Shown here in pieces: positions 47,189 to 60,500 of a stretch of DNA of 64,000 bases. Numbering within the stretch: the stretch's first letter is position 1; each line of letters starts with the position of its first letter. Origin of the DNA: Yamagishiella unicocca (taxonomy: Eukaryota > Chlorophyta > Chlorophyceae > Chlamydomonadales > Volvocaceae); NCBI GenBank assembly GCA_003116995.1, contig BDSL01000040.1, forward strand, positions 620,001-684,000. The letters are read 5' to 3'. Both the position numbers and the translations under genes were made by a program. The notes under the pieces were generated by a model, which did not search any database, was not told where the DNA came from, and worked only from the letters and a program-made list of their open reading frames with translations.

Positions 47189-50100
47189 ATGAAGCGCCGC
47201 ATACGCACTGGCTCGGCGACCGGGTCTGTGATACGTTTGGTGGCCATAGTTGCGGCCTGCGTAATGATTGGAGGGCTGGTCGTTAACGCAGCCGCAAAAG
47301 AGCTCGGTGCCCGACACCTAAAGGCATTTGACGAGTTAACAGCTGTTAATACCCAGCATACAGTCAGCGCAGATGGGGGAACGGATGCTTTGGCCACATC
47401 GACTGGTACAGCGGCTACCGCAGACTGGACAGGGGAAGTTTCCGACTTGGCTGCTCAGACCACTGGAGATATTGCCAGCGCAGCAAGCACGGGGATCGAA
47501 GCCGCAAAGACGGCGGACGGAGCGGTTTTGAGCGCCATCGAGGCCTTCTCAGCGGAGGAGGAAGGTGCGGACGGCGACGAGTACGGTTATGACGGCGCAG
47601 CTGATCCTAACGCCCTGGCAGCAGGCGCGCAGACATCGGTGTTTTCCTTCTCAACTGATAGCACCCCCGAGGTTGATACTACAACCGATAGCACCTCCGG
47701 GTTTGCCACTACTACCGATACCACAGCAGCCGCTCTGGTGGACGCCCTTTCTGCGGCAATGGCCGGGACCATGACACCCAATGCCACATCGATGACAACG
47801 TTGGAGGCTGCGGCTTCAAACGCGTCTGACTCTACCGCTCTACCGGCGGTAGGAACAGGCGCATCAGCTATGTCGGATACCACAGCAGCAGCCACCGCCG
47901 ATACCGGCATCACCACTGAGGGCACATCGCTGACGTCATTGTACGGAGCGGATGCGACCGCCGCCGGTGCTGCAGCTGTAACAGATGCGACGGGCTTATC
48001 CGCATCTGATACTGCAGCTTCGATGGCATATGGGGCTGACGACAGTACGGTTTTGGATGCCGCAGCCACGACTGTCGATGCAGCTGCAGCCTCATTATCT
48101 GGTGGAGCCGAAGGAACGCTCGATCCTTATGGCAGCTATCCAGTGAACGGCACGGAGGGCTTGGGGAACGTCACCGATACCGACATCACTACTCTTGGTA
48201 CGGATGGCGTGAATGGTACAGATGCGTTGAGCAGTACATCACTTGACGGGACGGGTGCCATTAGTGCCACTGGTGCCCTAGATGGGACAGAAACAGTGTA
48301 CGGCACCGATGGCCTGAACACCACGGAGACCCTCAATAGCACGGCAACCGTCTATGGCGTCGATGGTTTAAATGCTACGGAGGCGCTAAATGGCACGGAG
48401 GTATTCAACAGTATAGAAACGGTGTATAGCAGTGATGGACTGAACACCACGGAGGCGCTAAATGGTACGGAGGCCCTCAATGGTACGGCGACAGTGTACG
48501 GCACCGATGGACTGAACACCACGGAGGTGCTGAATGGTACGGAGGCCCTCAATGGCACGGCGACAGTGTACGGCACCGATGGACTGAACACCACGGAGGC
48601 GCTGAATGGTACGGAGGCCCTCAATGGCACGGAGACAGTGTACGGCACCGATGGACTGAACACCACGGAGGCGCTGAATGGTACGGAGGCCCTCAATGGC
48701 ACGGAGACAGTGTACGGCACCGATGGACTGAACATCACGGAGGCGCTGAATGGTACGGAAACAGTGTACGGTACCGATGGACTGAACACCACGGAGGCGC
48801 TGAATGGTACGGAGGCCCTCAATGGCACGGCGACAGTGTACGGCACCGATGGACTGAACGCCACGGAGGCGCTGAATGGTACGGAAACAGTGTACGGCAC
48901 CGATGGACTGAACATCACGGAGGCGCTTAATGGTACGGAGGCCCTCAATGGCACGGCGACAGTGTACGGAACCGATGGACTGAACACCACAGAGGCGCTG
49001 AATGGCACGGCGACAGTGTACGGCACCGATGGACTGAACACCACGGAGGCGCTGAATGGTACGGAGGCCCTCAATGGCACGGCGACAGTGTACGGCACCG
49101 ATGGACTGAACGCCACGGAGGCGCTGAATGGCACGGAGGCCCTTAATGGCACGGCGACAGTGTACGGCACCGATGGACTGAACACCACGGAGGCGCTGAA
49201 TGGTACGGAGGCCCTCAATGGCACGGCGACAGTGTACGGCACCGATGGACTGAACGCCACGGAGGCGCTGAATGGCACGGAGGCCCTCAATGGCACGGCG
49301 ACAGTGTACGGCACCGATGGACTGAACGCCACGGAGGCGCTGAATGGTACGGAGGCCCTCAATGGCACGGCGACAGTGTACGGCACCGATGGACTGAACG
49401 CCACGGAGGCGCTGAATGGTACGGAGGCCCTCAATGGCACGGCGACAGTGTACAGCACCGATGGACTGAACACCACGGAGGCGCTGAATGGTACGGAGGC
49501 CCTCAATGGCACGGCGACAGTGTACGGCACCGATGGACTGAACGCCACGGAGGCGCTGAATGGTACGGAGGCCCTTAATGGCACGGCGACAGTGTACGGC
49601 ACCGATGGACTGAACACCACGGAGGCGCTGAATGGTACGGAGACGCTTAACAGCACGGCGACACTGTACGGCCCGGACGCCTTGAATAGCACGGTCGCCC
49701 TGAATGGCACCGACGTCGTCAACGGGACTGCTGCCACCAATGAAACGGCGGGTGGCTCAATCTCGGGCTCCATTACAACGGATACAACGGGTGCGATGCG
49801 ATGGGGGGAGGGGGAGGGGGAGGGGGTGGGGTCCTCCAGTCCTCCAGCTGTGTCTTTTGTCTTGGGTATTAGCCACTGTGCGATCTGGTTGCGTGGCAAG
49901 CTCCGGGAACCTCCTTTGGTATGGCATGAGGGCCGAGGCGGGGGGAGAGCCGAGACGAAAGGAGTGCAGAGCCTATGTGGCGTATGGGCGGCAGTTGGGG
50001 CAAGTGGGGCGTCGAGGAGGCAGTGGGTCCGAAGGAGGGGTCTCCGAGGGGGTTGAGAAGGAACCCGTAAAGCGACAGAGGGGAGAAGGATGACGAGCTG

Positions 50101-53100
50101 GGGGAGTTTTGAGCCTAGGCGGGGCCCAGGGGGAGATTTGAGCCTAGGCAGGACCCAGGGGGAGGTTTGAGGCTAGGCAGGGCCCAGGGGGAGGTTTGAG
50201 CCTAGGCAGGGCCCAGGGGGAGGTTTGAGCCTAGGCAGGGCCCAGGGGGAGGTTTGAGCCTAGGCAGGGCCCAGGGGGAGGTTTGAGCCTAGGCAGGGCC
50301 CAGGGGGAGGTTTGAGCCTAGGCAGGGCCCAGGGGGAGGTTCTAGCCTAGGCAGGGCCCAGGGGGAGGTTTGAGCCTAGGCAGGGCCCAGGGGGAGGTTT
50401 GAGCCTAGGCAGGGCCCAGGGGGAGGTTTGAGCCTAGGCAGGGCCCAGGGGGCGGGGCGGCACGGCGGTGCAAGCTACCCGGTACCCCCATGGAGAAGCC
50501 AGGCACTCCTATGCAGGAGAAGTCAGGGCTATGAGCGATGGCTGTCTTGTAATGCCTTGTACTGGACGCGAGTAGGATTCCTGTCGCACGGCAAACCAAC
50601 CACCCTGACTGTATTCCTGGCCAATAACTCGACCTCTCGCCGTGCAACGCAGCAAGTGGCGGCTCCGCTGGCGGCGACGATGCGTTGGGTGGCGCTGGAG
50701 GCGGGGGCGCAGGGACCGGATCCACAACCGGTACAGGCGGCTTCGACATCGGATCCACAACCGGCGGTGGCCTCTTCGGCTCCGGAACCGGCACTGACGG
50801 CTTCGGCTCTGGAACCGGCACCGACGGCTTCGGCTCCGGAACTGGCACTGACAGTTTCGGCTCCGGAACCGGCACTGACGGCTTTGGCTCCGGAGGCATG
50901 GGCTCGGACTCGACGACCAGCAGCAGCGGCGCAGGTGGCACCGGGGACAGTGCCTTCGGTTCCGGGGGGCGCGTCGATGGCGACGATTACACGTACGACT
51001 CCGGTGCTGGCGCTGGTGCTGATACGACAACCGAGGGTGAGCGGCCAGGCGGCGGCCAGTTTGGTGGCGGCGGGGTGGCTGGCTGGCAGCAGCACCGGAA
51101 GCGACGCCCCTCCGGCGGCCGGGGGGGCCGGCACGGGGGCCAGGGCCGGCAAGGCCACGGGGGTCACCACGGGGCGGCAGGTGCGCGCGGCGGGAAGAGT
51201 CACACGGGAAGAGTGACGGGCGCTGGGGGAGGGGGGGCAAAGACCGCGGGGCGGGCGGACGGGCGGGCGGGTACCTGGCACAGAGGTCCGCGAGATGAGG
51301 CGACGGTGTGGTGTGCGTGTGCATGTCGTGCTGGCGATGCTGCGAAGTTGTGGTGATGCGGACCGGGGGGGGATGGGAATGGCAACAGACTTGGAACGGG
51401 ACGGGGAAGGGGGGGGAGAGGGAGAGAGGGCTGTGGTTGGAGGTGTTTCCGGGGATGCTTTGCGGTGCGCAGGTGGATTCCACGCCTCAGCCCCACCACG
51501 TGTTGCTGAGAATCAACCCCCTGCAGCGCCGCGTGCGCGTCCACCAGCGCACCAGGGGTCGAGGCAGCGGCGCGGCGCGCCTGCCCAAAGGCAAAAGCAA
51601 ACGGCGGCAGTAACCCTGACTGTCCTAGGGGCGCAGTCCTCAACCTGGCTGTTGTGGCGTCCCCGTTCGGGTCGCACCTCCAGCCGTGGCGCGCAGTCCT
51701 TAGCTCCCGCATGATACCTGGTTTTCAACCCTCGCCTATCTAACAAATTTCTCACTCGGATGCTCGTCCCATCCGCGGCTTCCCCTACAGGCAACGGCGG
51801 CTTTGGCGGTGGCGACGGCGATGGCGACGACATCAGCGGCGGCGACAGCCTCTTTGGCGGCGGCGGCGGCGCCGGCATCGGCACCGGTGTTGGCGGCAGC
51901 CTTTATGGCGGCGGAGCGACGGCGTCTCCGCCACCGCCGCAGCCCCATCACCACCACACCCACATCGGCTCTACCACCAACACCAGCACAGCCTACAGCG
52001 CCACTGGCGGCGGCGGCGGCAGCATCGAAGGTCAGTCGGCGGCAGTCAACACCACCGGAGGTGTTGCCGGCCCGCTGGCTGGACCGGCGGGGGAGCGTCA
52101 GGGCGACGGCGAGGCCACGGCGGGAGTGGTGGAGGCCTCAAGCAGCGTCAGCTCTATCCTTCTGTCGCCCAGCATCATGGGGTGAGTGGAGACCCGGCAT
52201 ACCCACGTACCGGCCACGTACCGGCCACGTACCGGCCACGTACCGGCCACGTACCGGCCACGTACTGGCCACGTACCGGCCACGTACCGGCCACGTACCG
52301 GCCACGTACCGGCCACGTACCGGCCACGTACCGGCCACATACTGGCCACGTACCGGCCACGTACGAGACACCCGCCAACCTGGCCCCAGTGAGACACGCC
52401 TGCACCTACCAGCCCATCAACCTGCCTGCCTGCTCGTGTTCTGTTTTAACACCATGCGCATACGCCCCCCCCCCCCACACACACATACTTAAAACACACA
52501 CACATATATACACACACACTCTCTTAACCCCCGGCCGTGGATTCGCGGAACTAATATACTCCCAACCCCGACTCCATTAATCGCCACCAGTGACTGCTCC
52601 TGCACTCCACCCACCGTCTTCTCCTTACGGCCGTTCCAAAGCAACCCACTGCAGCCCCCGTCATCCCTTCTTGACACCCCAAGCCCCTCATCTCCCCACC
52701 ACCACACGCACACACACCTCCTTCGCGGCTCAGCTCAGCATATTTAAAACACACACACAATCCTCACCCCCCCACCCTGTACGCGCCTCCGCTTCAACGG
52801 GCGCAGGTCAACGATCGGCGGCAGCGTGGCCGTGGTGTTGGTGGTGGCGGTGGTGATCATGGGCCGCCGCTACATCGCCAGCATGCAGGCGGCGCAGATG
52901 CAGCGCCAGGCGCCCATCTCCAGGTGCGGAGTGGTGCGGGGTGGTGCGGAGGGCGCGGAGGTACGGACGGCGGGGATGGGGTGTTTTGACTTCCTGGTGT
53001 CGTGGTTGTGGTGGTGGTGGTCGTAAGACGGTTGCGATGGGAGGAGGCAAGGTGGGAAGACCGAATGCGACGGCGAGGGTTTAAGAGCTGCTTACGCCGC

Positions 53101-53726
53101 AGTTGTGTGTGAGGAGTAGCAAGAGGGAGGTGCACCCACCGCCAACAGCCCGGCCCACACACCCGCCTTCCACCCACATCCACACATCCCGCTGCCGCCT
53201 CTTCGCTGACTCCCCCCCTTAACCCCTCCCAACCCCTCCCAACCCCTCTAACCCCTGCGCATCCCCTGCCCATCCCCTGCCTGCCCCTTGCCCATCCCCT
53301 TCCCATCCCCTGCCTGCCCCCCGCGCATCCCCTGCCTACACCCTTTCTATCCCCTCCACCCGCAGCATGATGCTCTACGCCAACAACGCCCTCGTTTCGG
53401 GCGCAAGGGACGCGTGGAACCGAATGGGCAGCGGCTCAGCCTCGACTCCAGGTCGAGGTGGCGGCGGAGGAGGGCGGGGGACTGGCGGCACGCCGGGCGC
53501 GTCCGCGGTGTCACCCGTGAGCTGGGACGATGGCGGTTGGGACGATGAGGACGGTAACGGTGACGGTTGGGACAACGACTCGTCCACTTGGGAGGACGTG
53601 GAGGGCGGCGCCACGAGGGGTCGGGGAACCGGTGGGGGCCGCAGCCGACAGCAGGGAGCGGGTGGTGGTGGCGGCGGGGGCGGGAGCTCCAAGAAGCCGG
53701 GAAAGAGCTATCTGGATGACTGGTAG
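47189..53726 (+). CDS. Asn/Thr-repeat membrane glycoprotein with acidic Trp-rich cytosolic tail, 5 exons, 1,284 aa
   Basis: Exons: 47189-49790, 50653-51036, 51791-52181, 52807-52923, 53366-53726, in phase. The first in-frame ATG gives MKRR and a hydrophobic segment (RLVAIVAACVMIGGLVV, about 17-33), a signal anchor or signal peptide. Residues about 370-830 are some 20 tandem copies of a 24-residue unit, TVYGTDGLNTTEALNGTEAL plus NGTA, with up to three N-x-T sequons each. Gly/Thr- and Gly/Asp-rich stretches follow, then a second hydrophobic helix (SVAVVLVVAVVIMG, about 1132-1146) and a ~138-residue tail with WDDGGWDDEDGNGDGWDNDS and ending SYLDDW. I recognise no family. Likely a cell-surface or secretory-pathway glycoprotein. 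Confidence 0.8.
48288..49672 (+). repeat. 72-bp coding minisatellite of the glycoprotein gene
   Basis: About 20 units of 72 bases, with 24- and 48-base partial units, encode the 24-residue repeat. Neighbouring units are nearly identical, while the 5' units (48288-48480) are more diverged. All length changes are multiples of 24 bases, so the frame is kept. Confidence 0.95.
50100..50456 (+). repeat. 29-bp minisatellite (GGAGGTTTGAGCCTAGGCAG + GGCCCAGGG)n in glycoprotein intron 1
   Basis: About 12 head-to-tail units without spacers, in the intron between 49790 and 50653. Homogeneous except for the first two and one TCTAGCC variant. Confidence 0.95.
52204..52368 (+). repeat. 11-bp minisatellite (CACGTACCGGC)n in glycoprotein intron 3
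   Basis: About 15 units starting 22 bases after the GTGAGT donor at 52182. CACGTA lies in each unit. Two units carry a T variant. Confidence 0.95.
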
Positions 53727-56700
53727 TTCACAGCATTGATCGGAGGCAGAGGGCGATTAGATAGGAGGGCTAGGACGAGAAGGGGCCCGACTTTATAGGG
53801 GTGTCAAGGTTTGGGGAGATGTGTTGGGGGTGTCGAGGAGAGACGCGTGCGGTCGGCTGGTTCGTTCGCCGCGGGACTGCCGACGGCCCATCCAGCACCC
53901 GCCCTAGCGCCTTGGGACGGGCACGGCGGCAGGGAGGCACTCTCTGAGCGGAAAGGTGAAGGCGAGGCTCCCAAGGGGGCTTTCAGTGCGTGTGAGTGGG
54001 GACATGAGTCCAGGAGGGACCAAGAGACATAGCTGATGTTTCCATGTCTACGTTCAGCCCCAGACGTTTCGGGGATTCTTTTTGCTCCCCGGACGTTCCG
54101 TATGCCATAGGTGAGATGAAACAGATGATGTCAATCTTTGAGGCATTGATGTGTTTAGTATATGCGTAGAGTCTATGAGGTCTCAGGTAGGGAGCCGCAA
54201 CGCGAGCGGCTTGCTGGCCGCGGTAATTGCGGCGAAAGGAGGCGGGCGAGAGATGTGCACCTCTTGAGTGGGTACCGCCCAATGGGTACCTCTCGACGGC
54301 AGCATCGCCTGATAGGGCACCGCAGTGGCGTTTCAAAATGAAGACGTGTGATTATTCCTATCGCGTGCGACGCGTCGTGGGTCTCCGGACGAGCTGCCGC
54401 ATGGGGCGCTGTGCGATTTGCGGACTGTGGCTGCGCAGGCAGGTGCCCGCACGGCGTGTACGAACACCCAGGGAGGCAGCCCTGGCGGACCCGTGGGTCT
54501 GTGGGCTGGGAGGGAGCAGCGAGGCTGTGGCTGCGCATGGCGCCTGCCGCCGCGGAGCACCGTGTTTTAAACTTTTTTCATGACTCAAGGTGGGCACCAC
54601 GTTTTGCGAGGGCAGCCACGTCAGCTCTCAGCAATATCAAGTTCAGCTCGCGGCAAGGTGAGCAGTCACGTCAGCAGCCACGTCTAGTACCTGGGGCAGC
54701 CGCTGCAACATGAAGCAGGGCCAGGGGGGCCCAGCGGCACACACACACTCGCACAGCAGCCGAGCCGAGCCTCGCTGGCCAACGCAGGGAGTTCACAAAC
54801 GACAATAGAGGTACCTCATCAAGTACCCATGGTTTGTCGGAGTAGAAGTACCAGTAGTCGTAAAGTGGGCTCCGGACCCCCGCACGGTAGGTGTGACAGT
54901 GTATGCTGCTTTAAAGGATGCAAATGGGATTTTTTAAGGTGGTGCAGGAGTGCGAGGGCACCGCTCTGGCATTATACAGCTCAGCAGGGTACTGGGCTAC
55001 TTTACATCTACCGAGTATGAGGAGCCTTATTAGGTTATATTACATGGGTTTTGGTGGTACAGAGAGGATTTGTGGGATAGGGTCAGTTGCTGGCTGTCTG
55101 CTGGCGCCTGGGTGGTTCCCATTTGGTATACTGTGCGAGTTCCCAACAACCGCCCACACCCACCGTGACACAAGCCTGCCCTTTCATCTTCTAGCGTCCC
55201 AACAACATCAACGAGAGCAAACCAGGAAAGGCTTTCCCCGAACAAAAGAAGTGTCTCACTATTATAGGACATCCCCGCCTAAGGGTCAAGAGCTCAAGAC
55301 ACAGGCCACCAGACACGCGGTACAGTATCCTCAACACTGCCCCATTCGGCAAGAGTACGGATTTAACCACGCGGCATGCGTGCGGCTACGCGTCACCCAC
55401 GGGCGGGGGGGCGGGCCGACCGAAATGAGATCGCAACCAATACGGCAGGGCGGGGCCGGTGCGGCCGTAATGTACAACTATGGAAGAAAAACAATTGCAC
55501 TGCTGCTGATCAATAGAGCGACGGCACTAGGGACGCCACGGGCACAACACGGCCGACAAGATAACAAGGCTAGACATTATTTGAGGAACGATGCAAAGGC
55601 GGGGGCGAGTCTCCAGCCGTATGCAGGCCTGCGGGGGCTGTGTGCCGCCTTCTGGCACCAGCAACGGCGCAGCAAAACATGCTTCTTCATGAGGACCGCC
55701 CCCGCCGGCACTTGCTGAGCTCATTCAGGCACTTGACACGAAGAGACAGTCACACGCGCACTCGCAAGGGATATACTCCTACAGCTCTTCATTTTTGGAG
55801 GGAAACGAAACAATCCAACACACGCAAGAGACTGGATGCTGCTGCTACGCGACGTACGGTGTATCGTGTCGTGTAGCTCGCAGTTTGGATATCAATATTA
55901 GCTCAACCCAGTCGAAGAGAGGCACGGCAAGGTGCAGTTGGAAGGTAGGCGCAGCACAGCCACTGGGTTGAACCGAGCGGGGAGGCGGGTCGGCCCGTCC
56001 TCGCGCCGCGAAATTCTGCTGGATCAGCTACGGCGTAGCACAAGCCACGAACAGCGGCCATATCAGCCACCAGTGACGGCAATATGAGAGATACCAGAGC
56101 ACCCAGCCCGTACGCCTCACGTGATGCCAAGTGTTCTCCCTCAGGCTGCAGAGCCGCCCCTGAAGAGGCCACCTCGGTCACGAGCCAAGAGCCGCGCGCT
56201 CCATCCGTCCACACAGCACTGCAGCGCAGCACAGACTCGCTGAGCACAGACACATCCGCGAGTCGAGTGGCTGCCTGCCCGCCCTGGCGCCACCATGCGG
56301 CAAGCGGCCCTAGAGGGACAGGGTCCCAGCAAAAAAATACGCCTACGCCTCCGCTCCCTACTCGTTCCGTCTCCACCGCCTGTAGACGTGGCAGATCCGC
56401 CTTGGTTCTTCTCGCTACCCGCTTTCACCCAGAGCCCCGCCTCCCCTCATCGGCGCCCCCGGGAGGTTCAAGCTCCGGAGAACCAACAACCATCTCCTCC
56501 TGCAAGACTCAAACTGACAAGGAGCCCCCATTTGGAACACCGAGCGACGCGAGCTTTGATTCAAAAGGGCTCCCCGCCCGCCGCACCAGAAGGAGCGCTT
56601 CCGCCGCGGTCCGTGGAAATCAGCAAACCCAGCAACCGCCGGCGCTGGAGTGACTGCGCCGAAAGGCGCGTACACAGTACAACATCGCGTAAATTGTCGT

Positions 56701-57526
56701 ACATACAGGTAGGGCTCTTTGTACGGCATCTGCTCTGGGTTGCAGGAAACACGTGTGTCTTCGTTCTGTACCTCGAGGGGGCGGATTTCCACGACTGGGG
56801 GCCCCTCGCGTGTCGACGTACGGGTCAGCCCCCCGGCCGCACTAACCGCATTCCCGGCCACACAAACACATACACCGACATGCAACACAACACACCGGCG
56901 TACACCTGTCGCCTCGAATACGAAACACGCTGGAGTCATTACGATCGTACGATTTTCCAATGCGCAAGCCTCAGTCGTCGTCCTCTCACCGCCCCCACAC
57001 GTGGTCTGAAAACTGGTATTTCCTCACTCCCGCACATCCTCCCCGACGCCCTCCCATGCGGCTTGAAGAGCTTGATCTTCTCAGCTAACGATCCCCTCCC
57101 TCGACCCGCCATGTGCCGGCCGCCCCGCCGGCTCTACTATTTTACAAGCAATTACTTCCATTATTGCGGCGTATTGCGGTTGCATTGGTACACAAAGCAA
57201 GATGCTCCAGGGAGGGGCATCGCGGGGTCGCCCCCGGATGCCGTTCACCACAAGGGAGCTCGTCCCACCTCTATAAAGATACACGGGGTTTGTTGTGTTG
57301 TTGGCGCTCCTGCTGTTGAGAGTCGCAACCGAGCCAGTGGGTGCTGCGACGGCGCCAATCTGATCCTACCGGGCTGCGGCAAGGCTGCCGCCGCCTTCCG
57401 TCGCACCACGGGTCCGTTGTCGTCTCTCCTGGTCGCCCCTCCGGGCACATATGGCCAGTATATCATCTGGCGACTTGTTTATGGCGACTTGTTTATAGGG
57501 TCTATGACGGTTACGTGTTTAGAGTT
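53727..57526. other. Intergenic with possible degraded retroelement; no firm gene
   Basis: A 3.8-kb stretch between the convergent glycoprotein and armadillo-like genes. Composition is lower in GC than in host exons. Weak RNase H-like character is noted at 55903-56376 (minus). The rest lacks recognisable motifs. A TTACA at 57141-57145 could be the poly(A) signal (TGTAA on minus) of the armadillo-like gene. Confidence 0.4.
55903..56376 (-). pseudogene. Possible retroelement RNase H-like fragment
   Basis: A 157-codon frame contains AVWTDGARGSWLV followed about 25 residues later by HLASREAYGLGALVSL. This spacing recalls the DxS/A...E pattern of RNase H domains in DIRS- or Gypsy-type elements. 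No reverse transcriptase or integrase is recognisable next to it, and the frame upstream (56415-56960) is separated by a stop. The match is impressionistic. Confidence 0.25.
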
Positions 57527-60500
57527 CTAAGCCTTGGAGGCAGCTGAGCCGGCGATGGCGGCAGCGGCGGGCCCGCCGGCAGCGGCGTCCCTGGCAGCGG
57601 CGGCGGCCACCTGGCTCTGTACGACAACGAAGCCACCAGCCTCCTGGACGCCCTGTGTGGTACAGGAGGCGGGACCGGACGCACAGGGGCAATACACGGC
57701 AGGGCTCAAGGCTCCAGATTGGATTCGACATCAGCAATAGCGACCGGCCTACACCCGTCATCTCCTCCACCAATCGTCCCTCTCTTCATTCTGCCCTTCC
57801 GCGCCATTCCCACGCGCTTCCTCCGCTCCCTACCCCTACCCCTACCCGCGGCATCGCCTCCTCTCTTGCTCCAAAACCCTCCGCTCCCTACCCCTACCCG
57901 CGGCATCACCTCCTCTCTTGGCTTGCTCCAAAACCCTAAACGAACCCCGCCCACCTGCAGCCGCGCAAGCACGTTGAGCAGCGCGTGCAGGTCGCCCTTG
58001 GCGGTGTGCCAGCAGGGCCCGTAGCCGCCCAGCGCCGCCCGCAGCACCTCGGAGGCAGCGGGCAGGGACGCCAGGATGCGCTGGTTGTCGGGGCAGCCGC
58101 GCAGGCTGTTGTGCAGCGCCGCGATGGCCTCCGATTGGGTTTCGGAGCGGGGCTCGGAGCGGGCGATCACGTCCAGCAGCGCGGGGATGCCGCCTTCGGG
58201 GTGGGCGGTAGAGCGGGGACAGGGTGAGGAAGGGGCGGGTTACAGAAGGTAACCGGTAGGGGGGTGCAGTCATGGGGCCGCCATCGCTGATGACGCCCTG
58301 CCATCGTCATAGCTACCGGTCCCGCCCCCTAGGTGCTGGCGCACGCAGTACGGCACTCACCCGCGGCGCCAATGGCCGCCTTGCTGGCGGGGTCGAGGCT
58401 CAGCGCCTAGGCAGTCGGACGGAGGGAGGGGCGGCGGCAGGTGAGTTGAGGCAGAGGGCACGAGAAAGGAGGGACTGGGGAGGGGCCGGAAGATGTGACC
58501 CGGGTGAAAGTCAGTGGTGGCTACCTGCCAGCAGTGGTGGCCACCTGCCAGCAGTGGTGGCCACCTGCCAGCAGTGGTGGCCACCTGCCAGCAGTGGTGG
58601 CCACCTGCCAGCAGTGGTGGCCACCTGCCAGCAGTGGTGGCCACCTGCCAGCAGTGGTGGCCACCTGCCAGCAGTGGTGGCCACCTGCCAGCAGTGGTGG
58701 CTACCTGCCAGCAGACCTCAGCCCCCCGGCGGTACCTCCGCACCCCGGCGGTACCTCCGCACCCCGGCGCGACCAAAGACGCCCCAGCCCGGCCTCGACC
58801 CTTCCCACAGCCCCGCCCCGCCCCGCCCCCCACCCACCTACCGACCCACAGGTCGGTTTTCCTCTCCCACCCCCACCCACGCCTATCTGCCCACGTGCCT
58901 GTAACCGCGACTCACCTGCAGCAGCTTCATGGCGGGGAGGAGCGCGGCCCGCCGATCGTAGCCTCCCGTCGGCGTCGCCAGAACCGGCGCGGAAGCCACC
59001 CCACCGACGCCGGCCGCCTGGCCCGAGGGTGAAGCCACCGCCACCGCCGCCACCGACAGCTCCACCAGCCGGCTCAGGCCGCCCGCCTCCCTGGAGTCGC
59101 CGTAACGGTGGACGAGTTCGTAAAGAGCTGAACGACTCGGCGCCAACCATCAAACAGCAGTTGGTTTTACGCGCGCGCGCGCTTCCTTTCAGGGAAACGT
59201 TTCACTTCGTGCTGCCTGTTGCCTGCTCAACCTAGGGCGTTAAGAACCCACGAAAAACGAGTGCAAGACGCGCGCAACGAGCTCCCACGGCGCGTCCGTC
59301 ATCCCTTCCCGACGACTCACCCCCATCGTGTCCTTTAGTCCCGGCGACTCGCCCCCATCGTGTCCCTTAGTCCCGGCGCCCATTGTACTATTGTACTACC
59401 CCAGCCAGCCAGCCATGCAGCGCAAAAACACACGATAGCCCCGAAACCCGCACTGCACCTGATGGCCTCAACTGCCAGCGCGTGATCCGACAGCCTCGCC
59501 AGCGCCGCCAGCCCGTATCCGCTGACCACCGGGTTGGGGTGCTGCAGCAGCCCCACCAGCCGGGGAACGCCGCCCGCTGCCACAAGGGAGTCCTGTGTGT
59601 GGGGGAGAGAGGGACGAAGGGAGGGAAGGGGGGTGCGGGGTCAGGCGGCACGTGGCAAAACGGAGGTCTACAATGCGTCATTTGGACACATCCACATAAC
59701 TGGACACGTCGACACGTCCAACATAATCTGGAACTGGACTACATAGGTTTCCGGTATAGCAGCTGGCCATATATGTGCGGATGACTAACGTCGCTTTGCC
59801 ATCTACGACACCGAGACCGCATCCGTACGCCCGTTCGTACACCTCATGGTGACCCACCCTGCACTCCTGATCCTTGCACAGCTCAGCCAGCGCCTGGATT
59901 GGTCGCGGGAGGCCGAGGGTTGCGGAGGGGGGGGGGGGCAGGAGGCAGAGGGATCAACAAGGATCAGGGGTGTGGGCGAACAGAAGGTATCGCAAACCGC
60001 TCGAGGTGTCGGGTTTGACACGGTCATAGTCACGTTAGGAAACCGGTCTGGGTATTGCCCACGCCTCTGATCAGCTACACCTACCCGCGACTCAGGTTTG
60101 AAATGCACGCTGCACTGCTGCATGACACCCACCCTCGCCCCTCCAATCCATCGCCCCTCGCCCCCGCCCCTGGCTCCCGGTGTCCGAAGGCTATGCACCC
60201 ACTACATTTCCCCAGTCGCGTTACCGGTTCTTTTATTGTAAGAACCCGATTCCCCACCCCTCCCTGTGACCACGCGTTTCAACGCTTCTCCTCCACCCGC
60301 TCCCCCGCACAAACCCACGCACCCACCTGCGCGATGAGGTGAAGGATGGGGCAGTCCGGCAGGGCCGCAGCCAGTCGCTGCAGCAGCGCCTCCATGCCCT
60401 TCAGCCTGCAGCAGCGGCGGCACCGACGACGGTAATATAGCAGCGCTGCAGCAGCCTTGAACGCGGCAGCAACCCTCACAGCACACTCCCCCGTATGCCA

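Noticed and set aside
48352..49899. 515-codon open frame antisense to the glycoprotein repeats
   Set aside because: The 72-bp unit is open on both strands, so a long antisense frame is expected. The plus strand has the start, splice-compatible ends, hydrophobic segments and glycosylation sequons.
50100..50456. CRISPR-like array of 29-bp repeats
   Set aside because: Units are directly contiguous with no spacers, and they lie in a eukaryotic intron. It is a minisatellite.
50428..51483. Long alternative-frame ORFs over the Gly/Thr-rich exon (both strands)
   Set aside because: The frame that joins to flanking exons in phase and reads GTGTDGFGSG is the coding one; the others are shadows of the repeat.
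54348..54713. Plus-strand frame with IACDASWVSGRAAAWGA resembling an RNase H start
   Set aside because: A single short motif without the downstream Glu/Asp/His pattern or neighbouring RT; too weak to call.
56295..57530. 411-codon plus-strand open frame
   Set aside because: No recognisable domain, composition without repeats or motifs, and it covers a region with retroelement-like character on the other strand. Likely chance in GC-rich DNA.
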